A stretch of 64,000 bases of DNA from Leguminivora glycinivorella (taxonomy: Eukaryota; Arthropoda; Insecta; Lepidoptera; Tortricidae), in the NCBI RefSeq assembly GCF_023078275.1, contig NC_062980.1, forward strand, positions 12,604,783 to 12,668,782, in the 5' to 3' direction. The position numbers were made by a program, and so were the translations under genes. A model generated the notes under the pieces. It searched no databases. It was not told the DNA's origin and saw only the letters and a program-made list of their open reading frames with translations. Shown one piece after another: positions 1 to 10,391 of this stretch. Position 1 is the stretch's first letter, and each line of letters begins with the position of its first letter.

Positions 1-294
1 TAAGACTGTTTAGAACTGCACTAACCATAATATTGCCCTAATAGGTCCAAAAAATGGTGTATATATACGAAAACAAAAAAATTGTGCCACCGACAACCAA
101 AATCTGAAGTCTATTTGCTCTATCTCTTATAGTTTCCAAAATATACGCAAAATCTTCAAAGTACAAATCTAGTGTACGTTGCTATCACATGTCGTCAGGC
201 GCTCATGACCTTTTTGTATGGAAATGTCGAAATCCGACTCGCACTTTACCGATTTTCATAGAAAGTTGTGTTTTATTATAGTTTTGAAGGAGGT

Positions 295-445
295 TTCTTG
301 TTTTTAACCACCAACGCAAAAACGAAGGAGTGTTATAATAATAATAGGTTTGACGCTTGACATGTCTGTCTGGCATCATAGCTCCCGAACGAATCAATCG
401 ATTTTGATTTAGTTTTTAATGTTTAAGGTGAATTCGTCGAGATTT
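295..445. repeat. Interspersed repeat family P, diverged copy
   Basis: This copy shares the words tgttataa...gtttgacg and catgtctgtctg followed by catcatagctcccgaacg with two further copies in the window (42898-43141 and 46606-46812). No coding capacity is visible. The family is common in lepidopteran DNA as I remember it; its class is unresolved. Confidence 0.55.
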
Positions 446-450
446 TTTTT

Positions 451-600
451 TTGTACCACGTAGGTGGCAAACATGCATACGGTCCGCCTGATGGAAAGCG
501 GTCACTGTTACATATGGACGCCTGCCGCTCAAGGAGTGGCACATGTGCGTTGCCGAGTCGACTCATTAGAAACTTGTACAAACCTGTACTTAGAAGGGGC
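451..600 (+). repeat. Interspersed repeat family Q, copy 1
   Basis: The segment carries ggtggcaaacatgcatacgg, a tgatggaaagcggtcac block and gcgttgccga. The same order appears reversed at 24337-24460 and 40517-40652. No intact gene is present. It is probably a retroposon tail, but the class is not proven. Confidence 0.6.
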
Positions 601-811
601 CTGGGTGCCGACGACTCAAAGGACCGAAGGAAGGAGGAGGAAGGATCTATTGTCCTAATTACTTTCGTAGGTCCTCCAGTTGCGATGTATCGCTGTAGGC
701 TGCCAACATTTTAATTACACTTTGTGCATTTTAATCTTTCGGGCCGCATGACCACGCCGTTGATAGTTCATAATTAATGGAAAAATACTTGAACAGGCAT
801 CCACGACTACT

Positions 812-1114
812 TTCCTAGGTTTAAAGATTGATCAGGGCTTAAAATGGGACCAGCAAGTAGATAAACCGTGTGGTAGTCGGGGCAGTGCGTGCTTTGCCTT
901 AGGTCGAGTTGCAAAGTCTGTGGCTCCAGAAGTAGCCCGGACATGCTATTTCGCCACTGTCCATTCATTAATACAGTACGTTGCGGAGGTCTGGTCTGGG
1001 GATGTTGTCCTGAATGAGAGAGGGTCTTTCGCTTTCAGAAACGAGCTGTCAGGATCGTTGCTCAGGTACCTGTAGACAGTAGACACTCCGGCCAAAGAAC
1101 TCTTTAAAAAATAA
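812..1114 (+). pseudogene. Remnant of a jockey/R1-type LINE reverse transcriptase, C-terminal part
   Basis: Read from 812 the frame gives FLGLKID, then SACFALGRVAKSVAPEVAR, TCYFATVHSLIQYVAEVW, and after a stop at 1073 DTPAKELFKK with another stop at 1112. This order (GxxxDxxLxW, then SAxFALxR, then YxATVHSLxQY, then DxPAKELFK) matches the thumb and post-thumb region of insect jockey/R1-like reverse transcriptases. The usual VFRLQKRAVR segment is garbled, and the catalytic palm (FADD) is absent. It is a dead, truncated copy. A matching C-terminal tail lies at 2152-2261. Confidence 0.75.
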
Positions 1115-1140
1115 GAATCCTTAAGCTAGGAACACACTAC

Positions 1141-1336
1141 GCGGACGTCCGTCGTAAATCGACCGCGGACGGGGATCTGGACAATGAATATACACTTAAC
1201 CGTGCAAACTATCGGTCGACGGACGTGGACGTGGCCTTGAGCGCATGGACGTCCGTTCGAAATCTGGCTCGCTGGATGTTTTGTTCCGTGCACACTGTTC
1301 GGTCGCGGTCGCGGTCGATTTACGACGGACGTCCGC
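1141..1336. mobile_element. Palindromic MITE with ~27-bp terminal inverted repeats
   Basis: The left end gcggacgtccgtcgtaaatc is repeated inverted at the right end, which finishes gacgtccgc at 1336. The arms continue into gaccgcg and cgcggtc. The element is about 196 bp, GC-rich in an AT-rich setting, and has no gene. A clean target duplication was not found, so the superfamily is unknown. It may sit inside the decayed LINE whose parts lie at 812 and 2152. Confidence 0.7.
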
Positions 1337-1424
1337 ATAGTATGTTACTAGCTTTACACTCATTACACTGCCTGCAATAGTTATCATGCAGGTAGCCATT
1401 TATGTAAGAGAGAACTTGGCAGCA

Positions 1425-1690
1425 TACAAAACCAGGGGCGGCTCACTCCGCGATTCTATCGCCGCGCTACAAGTACATATCAGCGGCCGCGAGTTCGCGG
1501 CCCATTCATTGGCGACGACCTTCGCGCGGCGCAATAATAGTTATTTGTATAATAGTTATTTGAAGAATCATGAACTTGCGAGTTATTTATAAAATCCTGA
1601 ACTTGCGAGTTTTTTAACTCACGAGAAGTAAAATACATTTGCACCCGAGTGTAACACAAAACTTTTCCCCTCGCTGTAGCGAGGAAACTA
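1425..1690. repeat. GC-rich repeat remnant
   Basis: This stretch contains a near-palindrome ggccgcgagttcgcggcc, two spaced copies of gaacttgcgagtt, and a terminal palindrome cctcgctgtagcgagg. It resembles degenerate non-coding repeats of Lepidoptera. No open frame with domain similarity is seen. Confidence 0.35.
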
Positions 1691-2091
1691 CAACGCAAGA
1701 AATGCGTTTATCACTGCTTCCAGTAGTTCCACAGGTGGTAAATGATCTTTATTACTAGATTCACCTACTTTTATCAATTTTAAAGCAGTTCATTTGAATT
1801 TATTCAAGGTCAAATTACTTTACCCACTGACTAGTCTGTAAAATGCGTTTTTACCCGCTGGTATTAAAGGACAAAACACGTGTTTCCGAGCTAGTGAGGG
1901 GAATAATTCAATGTTGGCTGCTCGCGTGCGGTCCGTTTGTTAATGTAGGTAAGAATTTAGAATGGCGTCATTTTGTGAACATCAAAGGAGCCTTTTGTAC
2001 TTGTACTATTATACATAATATATTCTGTGACAAAACTAACAACATGTGTTCCAAGTACAACATTCGAAATGCCGGAAAGTTAGTAGGTATC

Positions 2092-2123
2092 GACCGTAAA
2101 TTGGCGAAATCCAATTTACGGTC
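2092..2123. other. Perfect 13-bp stem hairpin
   Basis: gaccgtaaattgg and its exact reverse complement flank a six-base loop (cgaaat). No terminator function is implied in a eukaryote; it could be a MITE relic or the junction of a small inverted duplication. Confidence 0.5.
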
Positions 2124-2151
2124 AAATTAACACATGTGATGGACCCTGCCG

Positions 2152-2261
2152 TCTATAATAAATTGCCGCAATATGTGGTTGAAGCGCCTAGTGTGTCGAA
2201 CTTTATGTACCTATCGCTTAAAAAATTGGCTGGTCGAGCAGTAAATATTATTATTTTTTGA
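2152..2261 (+). pseudogene. LINE ORF2 extreme C-terminus remnant
   Basis: The frame reads VYNKLPQYVVEAPSVSNF, then LKKLAGRAVNI, then a stop. Jockey/CR1-type ORF2 proteins typically end with (I/V)YNxLPxxI, then SxxxFK, then LKxxL. It lies downstream of the RT remnant at 812-1114 on the same strand and could be the end of the same copy, separated by later insertions. Confidence 0.5.
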
Positions 2262-2340
2262 TATTTGAAGACCTTTTTGAATATGTGTAAGTGTTGATTA
2301 TTTTAACGTAATCAAAAACTAGGTGTGAATAAAATTGTGG

Positions 2341-2530
2341 TAAGGTACAGCGGGGCAAATCTCGACTGGGGGACAAATGTAACTGGTCCATTTTTTCCAT
2401 GTTTTACAATGTTTGCATTATTAAATAGAGTGTCCACCGATTATATATAGTAGGCGTGTTCAGTGGATACGTCATGTAGAACTCAACATCATATTAGCGT
2501 AATAATGGAAAAATTCATCGCTGTACCTTA
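2341..2530. mobile_element. Palindromic MITE family K, copy 1 (right end eroded)
   Basis: It begins taaggtacagcggggcaaat and ends ctgtacctta. Over most of its length it matches the copy at 21514-21708, including the words ttattaaatagagtgtccac and gtagaactcaacatcat. Its right inverted repeat is mostly lost apart from the last 11 bases. It has no coding capacity. Confidence 0.75.
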
Positions 2531-3769
2531 AATAAAATAAATAATATTGGAAAACATATTTCTCACACTGATTGATTTTGCAGCTAACTAAGCGTAGCAT
2601 GTTAATAGCTTGTATTTCTGAGTTTAAAGCTATTTTTTATTTTATACTATATGGGCGTTGCCGCCAACGGTATCATTATTCCTATTACATAACAACGATT
2701 CAGTTAACAGTTAAACTAACTATAGGCAGTTCATCGTTTACCGGTACACCTACGTTAATTACATCGTTATGTAACCTTCGATATAGATAAGAGTAAAAGT
2801 TATGGCGTACTAGTTATGAATAGCTTTCGATTTGATGGGAAACAGATTTTTTTATGATTTCTTTTAATGATACTTGATTTAACTGAATATGTAATTATTA
2901 ATCGTTTTATTGATAACAAGATCAACGCACGTGCAAAGAAACTATGTAAAAAACTCAAACGCGATATATTGGCGATTGACGCACAAAACATTTTGATTTC
3001 ATTGTCGAATTGGCGCGGTAATTGTACTACGGCCCCAAGTAAAGTTTTACAGACACAAGACACATAATTATGTCACATGTGTTAGTGGACAATGATACTT
3101 TAAGATAATAATATAACTAGGAAAATATTTCGATTCAGTACGTAACTGAAATTTCACCGCTGTCAGATTGCCCCCTGTGCGCTTACCGCTGTTGACGCTG
3201 TAGCTATAGACCTTCCTATAGCTTTATTCCGCTCAGATATTTTGAAATAAACCTGGCTGATGAATGGCAAAATAAATTGAGTGTATCAGATACGACTGAT
3301 ACGAGTGGTCCGATTAAGGGTCCTTTACCCGTCAGTGCGCCGAAGTGAGCTTCGCTGCGGTTGACTTCGCGCTACCGAGAACCGTCCAAACTAACGGGTA
3401 CTTGGTATTGTTGGTAACAAATTTGTAATGAAATTAATCGTATTTTTGGGCTTATTGCAGTTTCGAGAAGAGTTGAAGGGATTTCCAGCTAAGTGATCTT
3501 TGAAATGTAATTACTTAGCTTTTTTTTATTGTAGCAGATTGCATAAGTATGTTTTTTTTTCGCTTGCCTTCTCAAACTTACATATACACCAGTCAGATAA
3601 ATAACTATTTATGGGTCACTTACTATTTTAATTAAAATATATCGAGCGATATAGGTAAGACTAAGATAAATTATTTGGACCTATCTTGAATACCTACTTA
3701 CCTACTTAACTGGAAAAAGATTGAAAAATCAAGAGCTTAATGGGCAAAAAAGATTCAAAACTTTTTTCT
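2531..3769. other. No recognisable feature
   Basis: AT-rich sequence with only short chance frames. A frame ending near 3064 reads KKLCKKLKRDILAIDAQNIL but matches nothing I know and has no splice context. Confidence 0.4.
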
Positions 3770-4012
3770 TACAAAATAAGTAAATTTCATACTCAGAATC
3801 ACGAGACCTTTCGATTCTACAGGTTTTTTACCTAATTATTTAAACGGCCCAAATTTAATTTTTCCACTTCGTTACCATTTTTCAAACACTTTGTACAACG
3901 GTTACAAATTGGAAAGTATGCAGAATAATAGAAAATATTGGGACCATCTTTTTGTCTCTTGTTTTTTGATCTGGATCGAAAGGGCTCGTCAACATGACGA
4001 GGTTTTAATACG
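3770..4012. repeat. Interspersed repeat family R, partial copy
   Basis: This stretch shares the words actcagaatcacgagaccttt, acactttgtacaacggttac and aatagaaaat.ttgggaccat with the fuller copy at 44769-45062. Here the terminal gggcattttcgcg ends are missing. Confidence 0.6.
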
Positions 4013-4029
4013 CCATTAGCGGGCACGTT

Positions 4030-6277
4030 GAAATATCTACCATCGTATTACATCAACAATTATTACGATTCCATTGTTTTTTCCCAGCAAACTATCTATT
4101 GTATTCTATTTGTTGCCGTCTTATCGAAATAAAAACTCGCGACCGCGAACCGCCACGGTTGATTAGGCCCCGAAGCGCTCCGCGAAGAATACTTCCTCCG
4201 CTATTTATTGCCTTTGTCTGCTGCTAGCCTCCAGCCTGGCTTGAAAATATCGTACGGTAGTTACAAAGACGTTTAAATTATAGCGCTATGGTGTATTGTC
4301 CTTTATAAACTCGCACAGATATATAAACTTCAAGATCCTGCCGCTGGAAAATATTTACAGCCAGCTCTGTGGTTTGCGCTGTGGAAAAACTTTTACGTGA
4401 GAACTTTCAACGGACCTGCTAAGTAAATGATTCGAATAATGGACGCCACGTACAATAATCAATTTAAATTGCAATAAATACATCATTATCAACACCAATT
4501 TTACCACAAAAAGTCACCGTCCGGCGATCGTTACAATTAGTTGTTTACGTGCCATGGTAATCTACATGGCAATTTAAAAAGCTACGCGGGAGGTAACCAC
4601 AGACGCAAAAAATAATCATAGAGAAAAAAATAATGAACGAATGATTGAAGCAAATCTTAGAACGACTATTGCGTTGCGATGGAAGCTTTCGGTGAGTGAA
4701 TGGCATTGACTTTCGCAGATATTATTTTGTTGAAATGTTATCTGTCCGTATCCGGTATCTTATTGATTAATCATAATGTGTCATATCATGTTTTCGGGAG
4801 AATGGAATTAGTAAATGTGACGTTAGCAAAATAATATTTAATTAAGTAGTGGTCACTAATGTCACTATTCGACGAAGATAAATAAATGCAAATTAATCGT
4901 AGGTATCTTTAGTTATAAAACTTTTATTTTAAGACTGTCGAATGTCGATAAATCAGAGTGCCAATCTCATTAAATAAGTTACTTACATTGAATATAAACA
5001 CTAAGACGGGCTTATTCAAAACATGACCCCAAACGCGTCCGCTATAAGACAAACGTTCGCCAATACTTGCATAATGCGACCTACTTGTGTTCTTTACATA
5101 CCAACAATATTAGACTAAAACAGAACGTTTCATGCTAATTGAAGTTTAAGCAAAGAATAGTCGCCAGTGAAAGTCTCTTGCGCAATCTGATGATCACGTG
5201 TACAATAAATTGTATCCGATCTTATTATTTCTCGGCCAAATAGGGTATCGACAACATGATGATCGGACATTACAATAACGAGCATAAAAAGTGTAAGTGC
5301 TCTTAGACTGTTTATTCACTTTCTATTAAATGCACCTATTGTAAAAAAAATGTGATGGCTTTATTATGAAATTTTATTAAAATAAACAGTAACATATGGC
5401 GTGAATACTTGGGTAACGTATGATGGTTATTTTGAATTTTTGGCTAGTAAACTTGACTGTAAATAGTATGACGTAAAAATGCGTTCATAAATAGGTATAT
5501 CGGTTCCATCGATCAGCTAATCTAACTTAACCTGTAGGTAAGTTAACAAATAGGTATACTTAGGAGTAGGTACTCCTATAAACTTTTTATCGATTAACTA
5601 GGTACCTTCAAAGTGAAGTTATAAGAAATAAATCAAATGTCTGTAATAAATTAAAAGATAAGATGTCTATTAAGTAGCGAGGGTATGCAAAATGTCACGG
5701 ACAAATCAAAATAAGGTTTCTAAATGAAGTGCATGTCCGAAGTAAAGTTCACTAACAATAAAACATATTTTGTTCCGATCAAAGTACGTACACCTACTGC
5801 AAAAATAGTGTGAACAACATCCGATGAATCTGTTGGACTTCAATAGTTTTCAAGTCGGACAATGATAGAAAAGTAGAACTACTCGTAATTATAAAATCGA
5901 ATCAATCTATTTTTTTCTTTGATTCTACTAAATGAAATAATGGGTTCTACAAAAAGATATCGCTTGTAAATAAGTCGCTTTGTCATTTAATACTTCTCTA
6001 AAAACAGTTATGAGCTAGCAGCAAATATCAAATGTAAACCTAACTGTAGATAATCAAATATTTAATTTTTCAACTTCAACTCAAACTTCAATTAACACGT
6101 CAAAAATCGAGTTCTACGCGATGCCATGGTCCATAGAATCTCATCTATCAGTCAAAACCAAGCAATAGTAATTCGTAATACGAATACAGTTAGGTCACAA
6201 TATCGACGACGAATAATTAGAGCCATGTCATGTCACCAGAAGAATGTAGAATAGTGACTTGCGTTATGAACGATGAC
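4030..6277. other. No recognisable feature
   Basis: About 2.2 kb of AT-rich DNA without convincing exons, RNA genes or repeats that I can name. It could be intergenic or intronic. Confidence 0.4.
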
Positions 6278-6323
6278 ATGGTTATTAAAATTGTAGCGGT
6301 TTTTTGTTCGACAGTTGTTTCAG
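6278..6323 (+). CDS. Possible signal-peptide first exon (partial)
   Basis: ATG at 6278 opens MVIKIVAVFCSTVVS, a short basic start followed by a hydrophobic core, and then a possible donor g|gtataaat at 6323/6324. That leaves a phase-1 junction, the usual phase after insect signal-peptide exons. No following exon was found. A 15-codon match can arise by chance, so this is only a candidate. Confidence 0.22.
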
Positions 6324-7035
6324 GTATAAATTATATTTAAAAAAAAATGTTTTTTATTTACTTTTGCTTTCCATAATATTACATACATAGTTCGTCAGTT
6401 AAGTAAATTGATGTAATTTATTTATTTTATACCAATATCTGTAAATAAAATACAACCCACTTAACCGTGATAGCAGTCAGTCTAAACTAAGTTAGCAACA
6501 ATTTTGATAGCCCCGCCCGCCAGTGCAAGGGTTAAGTACCTAAACATCATAGTTTAATCGGAGTTTGACAAAATAACATTTCCACTGGCGAAGCAGTCAA
6601 AATCCTTGCCAAATTAGTTTGGTACGATTCGACTGTCTCCAAGTAAAGATATGAACATCTTAGAAGTGGAAATTATGACGGTTCATTGTAGAAACACAAG
6701 TTTCATCTCTTCATAAAACCTAAGGGCTTTCAACGTACATAGTTCAAGCACCTAATAGTATTGTACTCGTAGCCTTTATGGTTTAGCATTATGGCTTTAC
6801 CACACGTAAGTAGGTAGGCACTTTCTATATTAATTTCCTGTTATGTTTCTTAGTAGGCACTTTCTGGCCTATTTTATTAATTCAGCCGGGGTCCGCAACC
6901 GGGATAATTATATACAAGATTTTATAGTTATCATATCGTCTTAAGAAGATCTCTTCAATACACGTATTTACGGCCAGTTAACCCGGCCTAGTTCCAAAAG
7001 CTCTTACGAATGCTAATGTTATAACTGACGGAGCA
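6324..7035. other. No recognisable feature
   Basis: AT-rich DNA with no supported exon. This would be intron if the preceding exon candidate is real. Confidence 0.35.
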
Positions 7036-7082
7036 TTTTTAACCGACTTCAAAAAAGGAGGAGGTTCTCAATTCGACTGAAT

Positions 7083-7121
<39 letters not shown>

Positions 7122-7352
7122 TATGTATGTTACTCGATATCTCCGAGAATCGTGGACCGATTTTCAAAATTTTTTTTTTGATCGAACCGGTATAACCCCG
7201 AGATGGTCCCATTGGCACCAAGTCAGGGTCTGATGATGGGATCCTGGAGAAATCGAGGGAACTCTTCAAATGTTATAGGCACATGTAATGTTTTTAGTCT
7301 ATTTTTCAAAGGTACACCAGTATTTACGTCTGATGGTAATAATTTTATGTGG

Positions 7353-7586
7353 CTGAGCTGATGATGGAAGGTCAACTCCTCAATGGTTAGGAGTTAAAGG
7401 ATAATTCTTTCACTACTGTACATGTATTCGGACTGATACATATAATATCACTAGGAGCCACTAAAAATCAACTGAGCTGATGATGGAAGGTCAAGTCCTC
7501 AATGGTTAGGAGTTAAAGGATAATTCTTTCACTACTGTACATGTATTCGGACTGATACATGTAATATCACTAGGAACTAAAAATCA
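7353..7586 (+). repeat. 119-bp tandem units, two copies
   Basis: Units start ctgagctgatgatggaagg at 7353 and 7472, a period of 119 bp. They match the four-unit array at 8143-8600. Confidence 0.8.
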
Positions 7587-7630
7587 ACAAATAAATAAAC
7601 TTTTTAACAAAAAATAAAACCGCCTTCAAA

Positions 7631-7724
7631 AATAAGCGCGTTACAAAACACGGAGAAACTAAAAAGCCAAAAATAATAAACCTTTCAATTCAGATTTCTT
7701 ATCGTATTGCAATAAGCTAAACAT
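7631..7724 (-). repeat. 94-bp segment, exact inverted copy of 8789-8882
   Basis: All 94 bases are the reverse complement of 8789-8882, which lies just outside the second repeat copy. In the second repeat copy the corresponding place has about 15 unrelated bases. The insert is bordered by the short words aataagc and acat, which also border the donor. This looks like a templated insertion. Confidence 0.85.
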
Positions 7725-7846
7725 CCAAATTATAAACAAATCAATTATTTTTGGAGTCGGTACCAGCCTGTGTATGGTTGGGTGGGGCAAACAGGCAATA
7801 GCAAGGCGACGAACAGGTCTGGTACCGACTACAAAAATAATTTTTA

Positions 7847-8785
7847 ACCGACTTCAAAAAAGGAGGAGGTTCTCAATTCGACTGAATGTTTTTTTTTTTA
7901 TTATTTTTTTGTATGTATGTTACTCGATATCTCCGAGAATCGTGGACCGATTTTCAAAATTTTTTTTTTGATCGAACCGGTATAACCCCGAGATGGTCCC
8001 ATTGGCACCAAGTCAGGGTCTGATGATGGAATCCTGGAGAAATCGAGGGAACTCTTCAAATGTTATAGGCACATGTAATGTTTTTAGTCTATTTTTCAAA
8101 GGTACACCAGTATTTACGTCTGATGGTAATAATTTTATGTGGCTGAGCTGATGATGGAAGGTCAACTCCTCAATGGTTAGGAGTTTAAGGATAATTCTTT
8201 CACTACTGTATATGTATTCGGACTGATACATATAATATCACTAGGAACCACTAAAAATCAACTGAGCTGATGATGGAAGATCAACTCCTCAATGGTTAGG
8301 AGTTAAAGGATAATTCTTTCACTACTGTACATGTATTCGGACTGATACATATAATAACACTAGAACCACTAAAAATCAACTGAGCTGATGATGGAAGGTC
8401 AACTCCTCAATGGTTAGGAGTTTAAGGATAATTCTTTCACTACTGTACATGTATTCGGACTGATACATATAATATCACTAGGAACCACTAAAAATCAACT
8501 GAGCTGATGATGGAAGGTCAACTCCTCAATGGTTAAAAGGATAATTCTTTCACTACTGTACTGTATTCGGACCATATAATATCACTAGGAACCACTTCAA
8601 CAAATAAATAAACTTTTTAACAAAAAATAAAACCGCCTTCAAAAATAAGCACAGACCTCCTCAAACATCCAAATTATAAACAAATCAATTATTTTTGGAG
8701 TCGGTACCAGCCTGTGTATGGTTGGGTGGGGCAAACAGAATAGCAAGGCGACGAACAGGTCTGGTACCGACTACAAAAATAATTG
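7847..8785 (+). repeat. Long interspersed repeat, tandem copy 2
   Basis: It has the same order as 7036-7846 but a shorter poly-T run and four tandem units rather than two. It ends at tggtaccgactacaaaaata near 8785. The two copies are close enough in sequence to be a recent tandem duplication or a tandem insertion. Confidence 0.75.
8143..8600 (+). repeat. 119-bp tandem units, four copies
   Basis: Unit starts (ctgagctgatgatgg) fall at 8143, 8262, 8380 and 8499, with periods 119, 118 and 119. The last unit has small deletions and is cut short near 8600. Confidence 0.85.
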
Positions 8786-8882
8786 AGCATGTTTAGCTTA
8801 TTGCAATACGATAAGAAATCTGAATTGAAAGGTTTATTATTTTTGGCTTTTTAGTTTCTCCGTGTTTTGTAACGCGCTTATT

Positions 8883-9253
8883 TTTTAAACAACTCAAAGT
8901 CACCACACATGATTTCTCGTAGTAATTTAGTATGAGAACGCAGTCACTTGATGCAGTTGTGTCAACGTTCACAGCCAGCACTTGTAATTTGGGAATATTT
9001 ATAAAAAAAATAGTATTAAGCTAAGCTAAGCTCGCAATCCGCGCGCTTCCGAACCTGTTAGGCCGGCGTCCGCAGGGCGCAACGCCAGCGTTATACTTAT
9101 CGTTGCGCTCCGCTGACGCTCCGCTACCGCTCCGCCTACGCTATCAAAACGCGCTTGTGTGGCCGAGCTTTTAGGGCTGAACCTAGGCTGTTATACTACG
9201 TGTACGTAATAGCGTAAGACAATATTCAGTTCCGCTGCGCAAATCGTATGTTT
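8883..9253. other. GC-rich non-coding segment
   Basis: From about 9040 to 9180 the DNA turns GC-rich, with several spaced gctccgct words. No exon or inverted-repeat boundary could be fixed. It may be an unnamed repeat remnant. Confidence 0.3.
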
Positions 9254-9420
9254 GGTGCCGTAGCCGAATGGCATTTCTGCGACGCGAAACGAAAACGAAA
9301 CGCCGCGAAAGGCAGTCTGGCTCTGTCGCGCCAATACGCACGAGCGATAGAGATAGATATCTACGAGCGTTTCGTTTCGTGAGCGTTTGTGAGCATTTGT
9401 GCTACGCAGTACGCACCCTG
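9254..9420. mobile_element. Palindromic MITE family M (long-arm type), copy 1
   Basis: The left end reads gtgccgtagccgaatggca. The interior has ctggctctgtcgcgcc and gagcgatagagatagatatc. The right end reads the family's other terminus (cgtttcgtgagcgtttgtg) and gtacgcacc. The same element lies in the opposite orientation at 34153-34297. Confidence 0.7.
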
Positions 9421-10235
9421 GTGACCATGCGCTCTTTTAAAATGCTTTACAATGAGGTGTCTGGGTTCCTACTGTATATACCTAGTCTGTGAGTGTAGCT
9501 CAAGAAATTGATGAGTATCATACTAATTTAAATTAGAATTTCTGGAAATGAAAGTACCGTATTCAATTAAATACGCAAATTGTACATAATGCGTTATAAA
9601 GCACTGGATAGTATAAAATCGTCTATATCTATTACCCCGTCGATACGTATTATGGGAAATCTTCCAATCAACATATTATCAACGTGGTAAAAGCAGAACC
9701 AATCGGTCTGCAATGAGATTTTATAATACCATGATCGTGGGCAGTTATCCTCTAATCAAATAGCGCTGTTAATAGTTTATTGATTTCTAACTTTAGTTCA
9801 TTATTGACCTTAATTAAAATATTAAAATTCAGAGATAAAATGTTTTAATGACCTCTGAGCATACTGAATCGAGTCTACAATTGATTTTTGACAAGAAAAA
9901 ATGTCTGCAAACGATGCCATTGACTTTCAGACATAGAAATTCTTATTTCAGTTCGATAATAGTTAAAAAAAATTGTAATACAGTTTATCGCAAACTGTAT
10001 AGTCTACTTTTCTTGGAGCAGTTAACAAACGCAATGAACTGACAATATTTAACACAGAGTCGATAATTTTCATGTTTGTTAGTCATTATTTTCGAGAAAC
10101 TACTTTTATTTAAAAAAAAGCAATATAAATAGATACATAATACAGGACTCTTCTTATGTATTTGAAAAAAGCCCACCCATCTAGCACCACAATAGCTAAA
10201 GAAAACCGCAATAACTTTTTATGGTCATCCAACAG
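9421..10235. other. No recognisable feature
   Basis: AT-rich DNA. Small frames near 9850-10040 have no domain or splice support. Confidence 0.35.
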
Positions 10236-10391
10236 CCGGCTTAGCAGAAGTGATAATCGTTGACGACTTTGACGCACCGTGGCGATCGAACGAAACGCAG
10301 TCTGGCTCTTTCGCGCATCTATAGAAGAGCAATAGGAAGAGCTAACTATGATACGCTTACGAAGCGTAATCGATTGTGACGTTGGCTAGTT
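10236..10391. mobile_element. MITE family M relative, diverged
   Basis: It shares gcagtctggctctttcgcg, agaagagcaatagg, and an inverted pair around gataatcgttgacg and cgattgtgacgttggctag with the better copy at 31397-31538. Confidence 0.65.

Larger units (their letters stand above)
7036..7846 (+). repeat. Long interspersed repeat, tandem copy 1
   Basis: It starts taaccgacttcaaaaaagga, followed by a poly-T run, tgttactcgatatctccgag, and a block about ggtctgatgatggg. It then has two ~119-bp tandem units (7353-7586). The tail is bounded by ggagtcggtacca and tggtaccgact, an inverted pair. The same order recurs immediately downstream, so two copies lie head to tail. A 94-bp foreign segment sits in this copy's tail at 7631-7724. 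No coding capacity is visible. Confidence 0.75.
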
